In this document: one piece after another, positions 17,740-28,512 of the stretch
Layout of the letters: every line of letters starts with the position of its first letter
Position numbering within the stretch: position 1 is the stretch's first letter
Assembly: GCA_030544215.1 (NCBI GenBank)
Contig: JARZZO010000011.1
Location: 41,001-105,000 of the forward strand
DNA from: Zantedeschia hybrid cultivar
Taxonomy: Eukaryota; Streptophyta; Magnoliopsida; Alismatales; Araceae
Direction: 5' to 3'
DNA length: 64,000 bases
Program-made: the position numbers and the translations under genes
Notes under the pieces: generated by a model
Seen by the model: the letters and a program-made list of their open reading frames with translations, nothing else
The model's database searches: none
Told to the model about the DNA's origin: nothing

Positions 17740-20700
17740 GCCCCCCCCTGCAACTTCTTCCATCTCCTCATATTCTCTGCAGCACCCCTCTGCCCCCGTG
17801 CTCCCACAACCGCAGGCTACTACTGATTCAACATCTTTGCCCCAGCCAACATTGACAAAAAGCTACGCGAAGGCCCTGTCTGAAAAGCCCGTGTTTCCTG
17901 CTGTTTCCCTCCCGATCCATCCACCGGCGTTCACCGATGCTGGAGAACCAGCCGTCTTCTTCTCTCTGGATGAGATTGCGATCACGCTTAAGCCGTTTCA
18001 GCATGCTCTGGTTGCCAAGACCCCCTTTGGTCGCCCCCCTTTTCAAGATATTAAACACCTTCTTTCGCAGCGCCTTGGGCTTGCCCACGAGTTTGTCATC
18101 GCCGCTCTTGACAACCGACATCTCCTCCTTAGATGTACTGCTGAGGATGATTACCTCCGTCTCCTTCTCCGAGAGCAACTTCTTATCAAAGGTTACTTAT
18201 TTCGCTTTATGAAGTGGACAGTCGACTTTGAATGCGGCAAGGAACCCCCTATTGCTCCGATTTGGATTGAGATGCCTGCTTTGAAACCCAACCTCTTCCA
18301 TGATGCGTGCATCCGCTCTATCGCTGGTAATATTGGTCGTGTTCTCCAAGTCGCTTTGCGCACGACTCAGATCACCAACGCTGCCTCGGCCCATGCTTGC
18401 GTAGAGCTTAATCTCCTTCAGCGGCCGCCTTCTCGCGTCTGGATTGGCATAGGTGCAGATGGTTACTGGCAGGAGATACAATATCACCGGATACCTGATT
18501 ATTGCACTTCCTGTTACCTCATAGGACACGCTGCAACTTCTTGCCGCCGGACTTGCAAAGATCCCCCCGATCAGAGTCTTGGTGCTCCTCGGTCGCTTCC
18601 ACAACAGACCCCTTCTTCCAACCGCCAGGTTCCTTCTCAGGCTATTCCCAAACCTGTCCGCCGCTCTTCTCAACATTGGGTCTCCAAAAAAACCACTATC
18701 ATGATCTGGTGCCTACAGCCAATTGCTTCGAGGCCCTCCGTGGTTCTGATGAGGATCATAATTTGCAGCAGAATGGTGCTTCGCGGTCGTGCCCATCCCA
18801 GAATTCCCAAGAGGATGCTGATCGGTTGACATCCCCGTGCCCATCTAAACCACCCCAGGTCGCTCCCATGCCAAGCCCGACAGCGACGGATCATACCTCC
18901 CTGACGGCACCCCCTTCTTTGCCACCCGTGGTGCCCATCGAACACCCAGCACTGCCCAAGCAACCGCCGCTGTCGTTGCAAGCCCTAACGACGCATATAT
19001 CGGGCACACAGAATGTGTTGAACGTCTCCGCGCCTCCGGCTACTGTGCAGACTCCTAGCGTACCCGCTCTCCTTAGTCCTCGGGCTCGTCCACAAGATGC
19101 TTGTCAAAAGTCCCCAATTAATGCTGAAACCAACTCTTCGCTTATGCATGCCTCGTCCAGCGTGCCCATGCATCTGGTGCAGCCACGCATCCTCAAAAGC
19201 TTGCCAGGTGCTCGTCATAAGGCCCCCACCAGTGCTGGTGGCAACGCTCCGCAGGTGCATGCCACTTTGAATGCGCCTAGGCACGCAATGCAGACACGCC
19301 CCCTCGACACCCAGCTGTCGTGCGCTAATGTGGCCTTGCACAATTCCAGCATCACGGCGATGGCTCCCATGGGCATGAAGCCCTCCTCTTTGGAAAAGAA
19401 CCCCCAGGTCGATATGCTTAACTGCAGGGATACGAGGACCCCCCTTGTTGAGGTTGCTGATCCTGACTCCATGCATGATGACACGTTGGTGCCCATGCCA
19501 TCCAAAGCCCCCCACGCTATTGATCAGATTCCGAATACTTCTACTCTGCGTGCATGCCCGCCAGGTGTTTGTCAGAAGTCCTCTTCTTTGGCTGAGGACC
19601 AGTGTATCTTGATATCTGTGCCCATACACACAATGCATACCCTCCCTTCCGATACCACGTTGTCTTACAGTAATGAAGACCAGCTTCAGCACCGGGATCC
19701 GGCCCACTTGCCTCTCCAGAACGATGGTCTTCATTCTCTTCCTGGGCCAAGTCTGCAACATGACGCGTCTAGCCCCACTCGCCAGAAGTCCTCCGCCCAA
19801 GTTACTGCCAGCGAGGCCCCTAGCCCCCGACACCAACAACCCTCCCCACTGGTGACAGCTCATGCTATGCACGCCTTCGAGACAAGGCCGGGGTCGCTTT
19901 ACGCCTCTCTGCACAAGGTTTTAACCGTGGAGGGTTCTGCACCCTTGTTGAAGGTTTTAACTGTGGACGCTCTGCCGCCTGGGCCTTCGTCCATCAATGA
20001 TGAGCCTGAAATATTTGACGAACCCAGACTGGTTATTGGGCCGACTGCTGATGATGGCCAATCTCTACCGTATTCGGGTCAGGCGACTAGTGTCGGGGTT
20101 CAAAATGATGAATTGCAGGTGCATGCAACTCATAATCCCCAACACCAACAGCCCACGCTGGTAAGAGATGTGGATATCTCTGAGACTAGGGCCCTGCAGA
20201 CGCCTCATGATAACTCCTTACTGACCCTTTTGATGTCTGAGAATAAAGTCCAGTTGCAGCAGCCTTCCATGCTGGCCATAAATACAATTATTGATCAACA
20301 ACTTACCCCTAATATCCAGGCTACTGGTGCTGGGGAATGCATTTCCATTATGCAGTTGCCTGCGGCCTCCACTCTCCAACACCAGCAGGACTTGGGCCGA
20401 GATACATTTCCTGGTCAGCATTATCTTTCTATTGAAGCTCAGGAGCGCATGGAAGTCCCAATATCTATTAATGTCGAGAAACAGGTGTCATCTACTCTTA
20501 ATCTTCCATGCACGCTCAACTCGGAGGATACCATGATCCCCTCTCCTTTCTCTTGTCATTTGATTGATAACCATGGTCATTCACTTTTTTCAATTGATGG
20601 TTCTGATACAGCTCCTCAGGAGGCCATGAAAGACATGATTGCTCAGCTAAAGCCCATTCAAGTACAAACATCTTTTAGTGACGAGACTCAGGTGATATCC

Positions 20701-20967
20701 CCTTCTACTCTTAAGCAAGATAACCACCATGTTATGGGTCACGCTGCAGATCTGGATGCGCTTAGTTTAGAAAATCCATCTCAGACTAAAGAGAATCAGC
20801 AATTAATTGAAATCCACAAATTTAAACAAGCCTTCTCTTCCACTGCTACTGCCCATGACAAAAGTAATGCAGATGTGCAGGATGGGTCTAATTCCCCTAG
20901 TTTGGTTCAGCGTAAGAGCATAAGGCTCGCTCGGTCGCAGAGAAACAAAATCAAATTCAATGATTAA
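17714..20967 (+). pseudogene. LINE ORF1 (DUF4283 + CCHC), copy D, one frameshift
   Basis: The start is the ATG at 17714, aligned with the ATG of the other copies; an upstream TTG codon is in frame but not conserved. The DUF4283 domain (AGEPAVFF ... RVWIGIG) and the knuckle (CTSCYLIGHAATSC) are intact. A run of seven A at 18686-18692, within WVSKK, shifts the frame; the downstream frame continues open (HDLVPTANCFEAL ...) to the TAA at 20965-20967 with the basic end IRLARSQRNKIKFND. Correcting one base would give about 1,080 codons. The Pro/Ser-rich tail contains PPGVCQKSS and related repeated modules. Confidence 0.85.
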
Positions 20968-21006
20968 GTCTCTTGTTTGGAATATTAGAGGAGTTGGTAG
21001 CTCCTC
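20960..21006 (+). promoter_or_regulatory. ORF1/ORF2 overlap and downstream hairpin, copy D
   Basis: The overlap is ATGATTAA (20960-20967). The hairpin pairs GAGGAGTT (20988-20995) with AGCTCCTC (20999-21006), loop GGT, 28 nt after the start of the ATG. Compared with subfamily II, the stem bases differ while pairing is maintained (G-C to A-T; one A-T to G-T). Confidence 0.65.
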
Positions 21007-24000
21007 CTCTCTTCGCAGGCTGATATCTATATGCAAATCTAACAGAATTCAAATTATTGCTATTATTGAGCCCATGATCAACAATTCCTCCATGCAGCGT
21101 ATTTCTTTGCAGTTGGGCCTCCATCAGTATATTGCTTCTAATATGGATAATGTAAAAATCTGGATCTTCTGGCATTCGTCTGTGGATATTGATGTCTTGC
21201 ATACCAATGACAATTACATTACTCTCAAAGTGAAAGATGTGATGGAGCATATAATTACCTTTGTTTATGCTAGTTGCCGCCTGCAAGACAGAATTATCAC
21301 TTGGGATGATATTGCTTCATTTTCTTCTGCTATTAATCTCCCTTGGATGGTGATTGGAGACTTTAATTCTGTTCTATATTCTTATGAGAAACTTGGTGGA
21401 AATGCTCCTCTTCCTGCTTCTGTCCATGCTTTCCATTCTTTTATGCAGGACTGTGGACTTAGCGATCTTGGGTTCAGTGGATCTAGCTATACTTGGCGCA
21501 ATGGTCAGCAAGGGCTTAATTGTATCAGAGCTAGATTGGATAGAGGATTAGCCAACACTCTATGGTTTGATGCATTCTCCACTTCTATTTCTCATTTACA
21601 CCATAATTGCTCTGATCACAATCCTCTTCTTGTTGAATACAATCATAGCAATGTCTCTCATCATGGTCACTTTAAATTTTTGAAAGTATGGACTAGGCAC
21701 AAGAATTTTACTCAAGTGGTGAAAGATTGTTGGGTCCGGCCTCTGCATGCTTCCCCCTTATATAAACTCAGTGCCAAGCTCAAAAGATTGAGAGTTACTC
21801 TTAAGCAGTGGAATAAGGACAGCTTTGGTAATATTTTTGATGCTGTTCTACGAGCTGAAAGTAACGTTGTTACATGCAAGACACCCTCGATAATTCTCCT
21901 TCTCATGATGCTCTTAATGATCTTATTGCTGCCAAAAAACATCTTGATGAATTACTTCTCAGGCAAGAAATCTTCTGGAAACAAAAATCTCATTTCAGGT
22001 GGCTCAAGGAAGGAGACCAGAATACAGCTTTTTTCCATTCCATTGTCACTGAGAGAAGGAAAAGGAACTTCATTCACTCCCTATATGATGCTAATGGTAA
22101 TCAGGTTACTGACCAGGACACTCTTCACTCTATGGCTGTTGATTATTATAAAGATTTATTTACTTCACATCCTACTTCTATGAATAACAGTGGTTTGTTG
22201 CAGTACATTCCCACTATTGTTACTGATGAGGATAATATTAACTTGATGACTATCCCGACTTTAGATGAAGTTAAGGAGTCGGTCTTTTCTCTTTGTACTG
22301 ATAGTGCCCCAGGTCCTGATGGCTTCTCAGGTGAATTTTTTACTCATTGTTGGGATATTATTGCTGATGACATTCTTGCTGCAGTTATTGAATTCTTTAA
22401 AGGTGGTATTTTGCCAAAAGCATATACTTCTACACATTTGGTTTTAATCCCTAAGTGTGACAGTCCTACCACTCTCAAGGATTTCAGGCCCATTAGCCTT
22501 TGTAACTTTACATACAAGATTTTGTCTCTGATTGTTTGTAAGAGGTTATCACTCATCTTGCAAAGACTTATCTCTCCCTTCCAAGGTGCCTTTGTTAAAG
22601 GAAGGGATATCAGTGATAATATCTGCTTGGCTCAGGAAATGGTACACAATATATCTAAAAAAACCAAAGGCCACAATGTTATTCTCAAGCTAGATATGAT
22701 GAAGGCTTATGATAGGTTGGAATGGAACTACTTGTTCGATGTGCTATCTAAATTTGGCTTTTCTAGTTCCTGGATTGGTTTGATCAAAAATCTGTTTACT
22801 CACTGCTGGTTTTCAGTCATTTTCAATGGGCAAATTGGTGGCTATTTCAGCTCTACTAGAGGACTCAGACAGGGTGATCCCTTAGCCCCCAGTCTTTTTA
22901 TTTTGGCTGAAGAAGCTTTCAGCAGGGGCCTTCACAGCTTATTTTCTAGAGGCCTGGTTTCTCCCTTTTCCACATATAGGGATGGTCCTATCATATCACA
23001 CTTGCTATTTGCTGACGACACTGTTATCTTTACTAATGGCTCTCAGGCTTCACTTCGCAGACTACTTGCTTTCATCTCTATTTATGAGAATTGTTCTGAT
23101 CAACAGGTTAATAAAGACAAAAGCTCCTTTTATGTGGCTCCTTCTACCATCACCCAAAGGATCAATCAAATTGCTGCGGTTACTCAGATGCCTCACAAGG
23201 TCTTTCCTATCCTTTATCTGGGGGCTCCTCTCTATAAAGGTATTGCTAAAGCTTCCTATTTCCAGCAAATTCTTGACAAGGTACGAAAGAAACTTGGAAA
23301 TTGGAAAACTCAGCTTTTATCCCCTGGTGGAAGACTTATTTTGATAAAACATGTGTTATCTTCTATTCCTATACATATTCTTGCTGTCCTCTCTCCCCCT
23401 AAAAGTGTTTTGGATGCTTTGGATAAAACTATTGCTGCATTCTTTTGGGGATCTTCTAGTGTGGGTCAAAGAAAACATTGGATTGCTTGGAAGCATATGG
23501 CCAGACCTGTTACTGAAGGCGGGATTGGGATCAGATCTCTATCTGATGTCAGTACTGCCCTTAAGGTCAAGCTTTGTTGGAAGATTTACTCTCACAAAGG
23601 CGTTTGGAGTGATTATATTCACAACACATACTTGCAGGGACAGCATCTTTCTCATTGTTCTATTACAGGATCCCCCCACTGGAAGATGACTCTTCGTCAC
23701 AGACACTGGGTCTTAGATAACACTTGTTGGCAGGTTGGGACTGGTACTCTCTCTTTCTGGCATGATAATTGGACCGGACATGGTCCTCTCAGGGATTTAT
23801 TAACTTCAGATCAGTGGTATTCAATTACTCATACTCATAATTGGATTGTCCAGGATTTTATTGGTCACAGACATGATTTTTTGCAATCTCTTCCTATAGA
23901 TGTGCTCACTGTTATTATTGGTCTTGCTAGTTGTTTATCTCACATTCATGGCCCTGATAAACCTATTTGGCAGCCTGACACTCATGGTTATTTTACTACT

Positions 24001-25098
24001 AAATCTGCTTGGAATATTGTCAGACATACCAGGCCTGAGCTTTCTGTCTCTAAATGGATTTGGCATTCTCTGTTACCTAAGAAGATCTCTTTCTTTGTCT
24101 ACAGAGCTCTTATTGATAGGTTATCGTTTGATTCTGTCATTCAGAGATATGGGATTTCTGTTGTGTCCAGATGCTTTTGCTGTAAAAATCATGCTGTTGA
24201 AACCATGGATCATACTTTTGCCCTAGGTGAAATTGCTACTTATTGTTGGGATTTCTTCTTGAAGTCATTCAATATTCATGCCCAGGTGAGCTCTTTTGAT
24301 AGTATTTTTTCTATATTCGCTTCCAAGGCTTCCAGCACATCTCTATATGGCTTTTGCATGGGTATTATTCCCTCCATTGTTGCTTGGACTATTTGGAAAG
24401 CTAGATGCTCTGCCAGATTTGATAACCTTGTTTGCAGTAAGGAACATATTTTGAGACAGGCCATCATCCTCATCAGAGAGCTTGCTTCACTTTTTCATCC
24501 TAAGAAGGCTTCATCATATGCTGAGAGGAACTCTTTGCAGTCATTGGGTTTGATTGATAAATTTTCACCAGCTACCCCTTCTCTTGTTCGTTGGTTACCT
24601 CCTCCCAGATATCATGTTAAACTTAACACTGATGGTTGTTGCAAAGGTAATCCAGGTGTTTCTGCTGGTGCTGCTATTCTCAGAGACGAAGGGGGATCCT
24701 TTATTTCTGCTTGTTGTGGCTACTTTGGCATCACTTGCAGCATTATTTCTGAGATCAGGGCTATGATCATTGGGTTACATATGTGTCTTCAGATGAGAAT
24801 GCCTTCTATTATTGTGGAGTCTGATTGTCAGGTCCTCATTATGCTCTTGCTCTCTGAAGGTCAGAAGATTCCTTGGATCCTTCATCTATGGTGGGATATG
24901 CTTTGCTACTTGAAGGACTCTATGCAAATTCAATTCCAACATGTGGTCAGAGAATGTAACAAGGCAGCAGATGCTTTGGCCAACTTCTCGTGCTCCTCTC
25001 ATATCTCCCAGAGATTCTTGTTAGCAACTGCTTTGCCACCTTTAGTTAGAGGAGAGTTAACTATGGACAAATCAGGTGTTCCTCATTTTCGGTTTTGA
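20960..25098 (+). pseudogene. LINE ORF2 (APE-RT-RNase H), copy D, 1-nt deletion
   Basis: The frame is open from the coupled ATG to about 21869, where one C present in copy G (GTTGCTTACATGC) is missing; the +2 frame then stays open to the TGA at 25096-25098. The endonuclease domain (WNIRG, EPM, GDFN, RLDR, SDHNPL) is upstream of the break. The full reverse transcriptase (LDMMKAYDRLEW, FADD), the Cys/His segment and RNase H (NTDG, SEIRAM, ESDC, RECNKAADALAN) are downstream. The break separates endonuclease from RT, so neither fragment alone could support target-primed insertion. Apart from this single base the frame is intact, which suggests recent decay. Confidence 0.88.
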
Positions 25099-25271
25099 TT
25101 GGTTATTGTACCTGGGGGGTTTTTTCCTTGATTTCTTTATTATTGTATCTCCCAGGGGTAAGGTGGCATGTCCCCCCCATGTATGATTATTTGATTCGTT
25201 TAATAAAATTCCAAGGGCCTGCCCAGGGTCCTAGATAAATTCTGGGCTTAAAAAAAAAAAAAAAAAAAAAA
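25099..25271 (+). promoter_or_regulatory. 3' UTR, terminal stem-loop and poly(A), copy D
   Basis: AATAAA is near 25202-25207. The terminal stem pairs GCCCAG (25221-25226) with CTGGGC (25242-25247). Poly(A) 25250-25271. Confidence 0.7.
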
Positions 25272-25318
25272 CCCTAAACCCTAAACCCTAAACCCTAAAA
25301 ACCCTAAACCCAAACCAA
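25272..25318 (+). repeat. Telomeric repeat tract 4 (short)
   Basis: About 40 bp of CCCTAAA units including one with five A, ending CCCAAACCAA before the 5' end of copy E. Confidence 0.92.
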
Positions 25319-25324
25319 CTTTTC

Positions 25325-25429
25325 CTTCTCTCTCCTCAGCTTCTAGAGAGAGAAGCTCTGGGATTTCTGGGGCCTTTTCCCTTGGCTGCCGCCGGCCATG
25401 GCCGGCCTTGAGGGGGGTGGCCGGCCCCC
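25325..25429 (+). promoter_or_regulatory. 5' structural cassette of copy E
   Basis: Hairpin 1 pairs CTTCTCTCTC (25325-25334) with GAGAGAGAAG (25346-25355), an 11-nt loop. The ATG at 25398 is central in a GGCCATGGCC palindrome. G6 (25412-25417) pairs with C5 (25425-25429). Confidence 0.68.
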
Positions 25430-28400
25430 TCCTTCGCTGCCTTCCTCTCCTCCGCTCCACCCCTCCCAGCAGAAGCCCTCGTCCTCTACATCTCAGCCAC
25501 TAGAACCCCTTTCCAGTGCCGCGGTCGTCCCACTGCCTCCTGGCTCCTCCTCTTTGCCTTCCATTGTTCACCCTCCACCCCCCTCGGAGCGCCGAGCCTC
25601 TGCTGCGCCCCCGTCTTCCACCTCCGGGCCGGCCTGGGGCTCCCCCGGATCCAAGTCCTTCGCCCAGGTTCTTAAGGAGCGGCAGACCTTCCCTGCGGTG
25701 AACTTGCGCGTCCATGAACCTGCCTTCACAGATCTGGGCGAGCCTGCGGTGTTCTTCAGCCCGGAGGAGATCGCCATCGCGTTGATTCCCTTCCAGCTTG
25801 CTCTGGTCGCGAAAACGCCCTTTGGCCGGCCTCCTTTCCCCGATATCAAGCTTCTCCTAACCCAGCGCCTAGGCCTGCAGCACGACTTCATCATTAGCGC
25901 GCTGGATAATCGCCACCTTCTTATTCGCTGCTGTGCTGAAGACGACTACCTGAAGATCCTTCTCCGCGACCAGCTATTCATCAAAGGTTACCTATTTCGC
26001 TTCCTCAAATGGACACCAGACTTCGAGTGCGGAACTGAACCCCCTATAATCCCCATATGGGTGGACTTCCCCGCCCTTAAACCCCATCTCTTCCACGAGG
26101 CCTGTGTAAGGTCTATCGCAGGCAATCTCGGTCGTGTTCTTCAGGTGGCCCTTAGCACCTCCCAGATCACGAACACCTCTTCGGCGCGTGCTTGTGTTGA
26201 GCTCCATGTCCTTCAACATCGTCCTCAACGCATTTGGATTGGCCTGGGTGCTACCGGATATTATCAGGAGGTTCGTTATCCCCCGATTCCCCCTTATTGC
26301 ACTGCCTGCAGGTTAATTGGGCACACTGCCTCGGTTTGCCGCCGTTCTTCCAAGAAGAGCTCGCCTCAGGCGCCTTCGAAGCCCAACACTGACAGCCCTT
26401 CGCTGGAGCCTGCCCATGCCTCAGAGGTTCAGCCTGAGCTTCAACCCCCTGGTGCCGCTCCATCTGGCTCTCAGCCTCACCTGGAGGAAGGCCCTGGCCG
26501 CTCGCGCACTTCTAACCCACAGCAGACGTCGCAGACCCAAGGTGGGAACAACAGGGATCCTCGGCCCTCCCGCGCTCCTTCCAAACCCTCCTACGAACCA
26601 GGTAAAAACCCTAAACATTGGGTTCACAAAACTTCAGCTCCTCGTCTGGTCATGGTATCCAACTCTTTTGACGCCCTCGGGGACTTGCCTAACCTCGTGG
26701 ATAATCTTCCGGCGAGCAACAATAATGCACCTCCCCCCGCCGGCGCTCCCTCACAATCGGCGCCACCGGCCTCCGGAGAAGACGAGCTTGATCTGCCGCG
26801 GAACGCTCCCTTAAGCGCTGACACCCACCTGCCGACCAAGATCTCTGCTTTTGGACCTGAATCCCTTCCTTCTTCGGCTATGGAGAACCCCGAGGCCCTG
26901 GTCAGGGATGTCACTTTACAGCCTTCCAATGGACCAGTTGTTCAGATGGGTGCATCAGCTCCGCCTCCGCCGCTGGATGCCTCAGGCCTGGAACACCTGC
27001 CACGCACTACCCCTACCACGCCAAGGAAGGGCTACAGCGCCATGCACGAGGCCACGTTTCTGCCTATGCCAGGTCCTTGCTATTTGCTCCCCTCGTCCGT
27101 TGCTGGTCCTTTCTCACCGGTCCTCGCCTCTACTGATGCATCTACTCAGATGAGCCCGAGACAGGGACCCATGAAGATCGCTCAGGATCCTGCTGAACCA
27201 CCCTACACCGCCCCTACGATGCCTAGCTTACAGGCCCGCAGTGCTGCTGGCGCAACTCTAAGCCAGCCTACGAACAGCTCCAACGCCTTGCATGTGGACA
27301 CGTCGGCGCCCCCTATGCTTACTGCCCCAATGCCACCGATGGTCTTTACCCCTCGGAACAACCTCACAGCTGTGGCTGCCCTGCCAGACATGAGCCCTCC
27401 CAACAACCCGCCAGGTGTTCGACCATTGTCCTCAGCCAGCGCCGACAGCTGTTCCACGCAGAAGCCCCCGCAGCAGGCATCCAAGGCCCACGATCCGCTA
27501 TCCTCGAATCTCGGGCAGGCATCATCTGATGTAACCTTACTTAACACTATCGGTGAGGACCCAGTCCGTTTGCGTCTGCAGGACCTTGCTCCTCACCCTG
27601 CTAATGGGCCGAGCCCACAACTTGCCGCCTCAAGCCCCACTCGTCAGAAGCTCATGGCCCACGCTACTGCCAATCACACACAACAGCCTCTTACAGACGA
27701 ACAGGCAACCAAGGTGGGTAATTGTGTTTTTGATCTGCAGATGCCTGCCGCTTCAAGCGCCCAGCACCAACCGCCGCTGGACCCTCCCACCGAAGACTCA
27801 GCTGCAACATGCCATAAAATCTCTTCGTCTCCTAACACCAGCACCCAGGTCATGCCTACCCCTAAACTCCCGTGCACGATGAATCTGGAGGACCCCAGCA
27901 TCCCTAACCTCATCTTTGATTCCTTGGATATCACTGTGCCTGCCCCTAACTTTACTGCTCTTCATGTTTCCATTGCCACAGCGAACCATGGTAAGGCCTG
28001 CATCGAGGCTGCGCAGGTGTCCCACAAGGCAGCCGATGTACCTTCGAACATTGATAAACAGGCTACCTTTGTCACTGCCCACGGCCCAATATCCCAACCC
28101 GATACAACTGATCAATTAATTGGGGATAAGCATACGGCAGTTCACACTTATTTGAATGTCGAGAATCAGGTGATATCTTCAACTTCTTTACCTCTTGTTC
28201 AAAACTCGCTGGAAACCCTTCGATACGACTCACATGGCTCAGGTCATCTCTCTAACTTGGAAGCTTTAAATTTGGAGAGCCCTATTCACAGGAAGGATAA
28301 TCTAACTCTACTTGATTTGCATAAGTTGCAGCAATCATTTTCCTCCTCAGATGAATCTCATGCTAACGGCGACACATGCACACAGGACATCCCTAGTAGC

Positions 28401-28472
28401 CTGCACTTGGACCAACAAACGAGCACAAGGCTCACACGTGCACAAAAGAAGAAATCCAAGTTTAATGGTTAA
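25398..28472 (+). CDS. LINE ORF1 protein (DUF4283 + CCHC), copy E, intact
   Basis: This 1,024-residue protein is the shortest intact ORF1 here. Residues 1-87 are Pro/Ser-rich. The DUF4283-type domain is at about 115-255 (LGEPAVFF to the GRVLQVAL/ARACVEL region), followed by RIWIGLG (278-284) and the CCHC knuckle Cys301-Cys304-His309-Cys314 (CTACRLIGHTASVC). The remainder is low-complexity Pro/Ser/Thr/Ala with modules seen in other copies (YSAMHEAT, NPPGVRPLSS, GPSPQ...SPTRQK) and a basic end TRLTRAQKKKSKFNG. Its expected role is to coat element RNA and act with ORF2. The start is the palindrome ATG. It is shorter than in B because blocks of the tail are absent, not because of a stop. Confidence 0.92.
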   Translation: MAGLEGGGRPPPSLPSSPPLHPSQQKPSSSTSQPLEPLSSAAVVPLPPGSSSLPSIVHPPPPSERRASAAPPSSTSGPAWGSPGSKSFAQVLKERQTFPAVNLRVHEPAFTDLGEPAVFFSPEEIAIALIPFQLALVAKTPFGRPPFPDIKLLLTQRLGLQHDFIISALDNRHLLIRCCAEDDYLKILLRDQLFIKGYLFRFLKWTPDFECGTEPPIIPIWVDFPALKPHLFHEACVRSIAGNLGRVLQVALSTSQITNTSSARACVELHVLQHRPQRIWIGLGATGYYQEVRYPPIPPYCTACRLIGHTASVCRRSSKKSSPQAPSKPNTDSPSLEPAHASEVQPELQPPGAAPSGSQPHLEEGPGRSRTSNPQQTSQTQGGNNRDPRPSRAPSKPSYEPGKNPKHWVHKTSAPRLVMVSNSFDALGDLPNLVDNLPASNNNAPPPAGAPSQSAPPASGEDELDLPRNAPLSADTHLPTKISAFGPESLPSSAMENPEALVRDVTLQPSNGPVVQMGASAPPPPLDASGLEHLPRTTPTTPRKGYSAMHEATFLPMPGPCYLLPSSVAGPFSPVLASTDASTQMSPRQGPMKIAQDPAEPPYTAPTMPSLQARSAAGATLSQPTNSSNALHVDTSAPPMLTAPMPPMVFTPRNNLTAVAALPDMSPPNNPPGVRPLSSASADSCSTQKPPQQASKAHDPLSSNLGQASSDVTLLNTIGEDPVRLRLQDLAPHPANGPSPQLAASSPTRQKLMAHATANHTQQPLTDEQATKVGNCVFDLQMPAASSAQHQPPLDPPTEDSAATCHKISSSPNTSTQVMPTPKLPCTMNLEDPSIPNLIFDSLDITVPAPNFTALHVSIATANHGKACIEAAQVSHKAADVPSNIDKQATFVTAHGPISQPDTTDQLIGDKHTAVHTYLNVENQVISSTSLPLVQNSLETLRYDSHGSGHLSNLEALNLESPIHRKDNLTLLDLHKLQQSFSSSDESHANGDTCTQDIPSSLHLDQQTSTRLTRAQKKKSKFNG

Positions 28473-28512
28473 TATTTTAGTTTGGAATATCAGGGGAGTG
28501 GGTAACTCTCCT
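28465..28512 (+). promoter_or_regulatory. ORF1/ORF2 overlap and downstream hairpin, copy E
   Basis: The overlap is ATGGTTAA (28465-28472); the hairpin GGGGAGTG / AACTCTCC begins at 28493, again 28 nt into ORF2, with one terminal mismatch next to the loop. Confidence 0.58.

Larger units (their letters stand above)
17645..25271 (+). mobile_element. LINE copy D (subfamily I), full length
   Basis: About 7.6 kb: 5' UTR 17645-17713, ORF1 17714-20967 (one frameshift), ORF2 20960-25098 (one frameshift), 3' UTR, poly(A) 25250-25271. ORF1 begins MVAPMGDPP rather than MAGPEGG, and ORF2 begins MIKSLVW and ends PHFRF. It is closest to copy G across both ORFs. Confidence 0.95.
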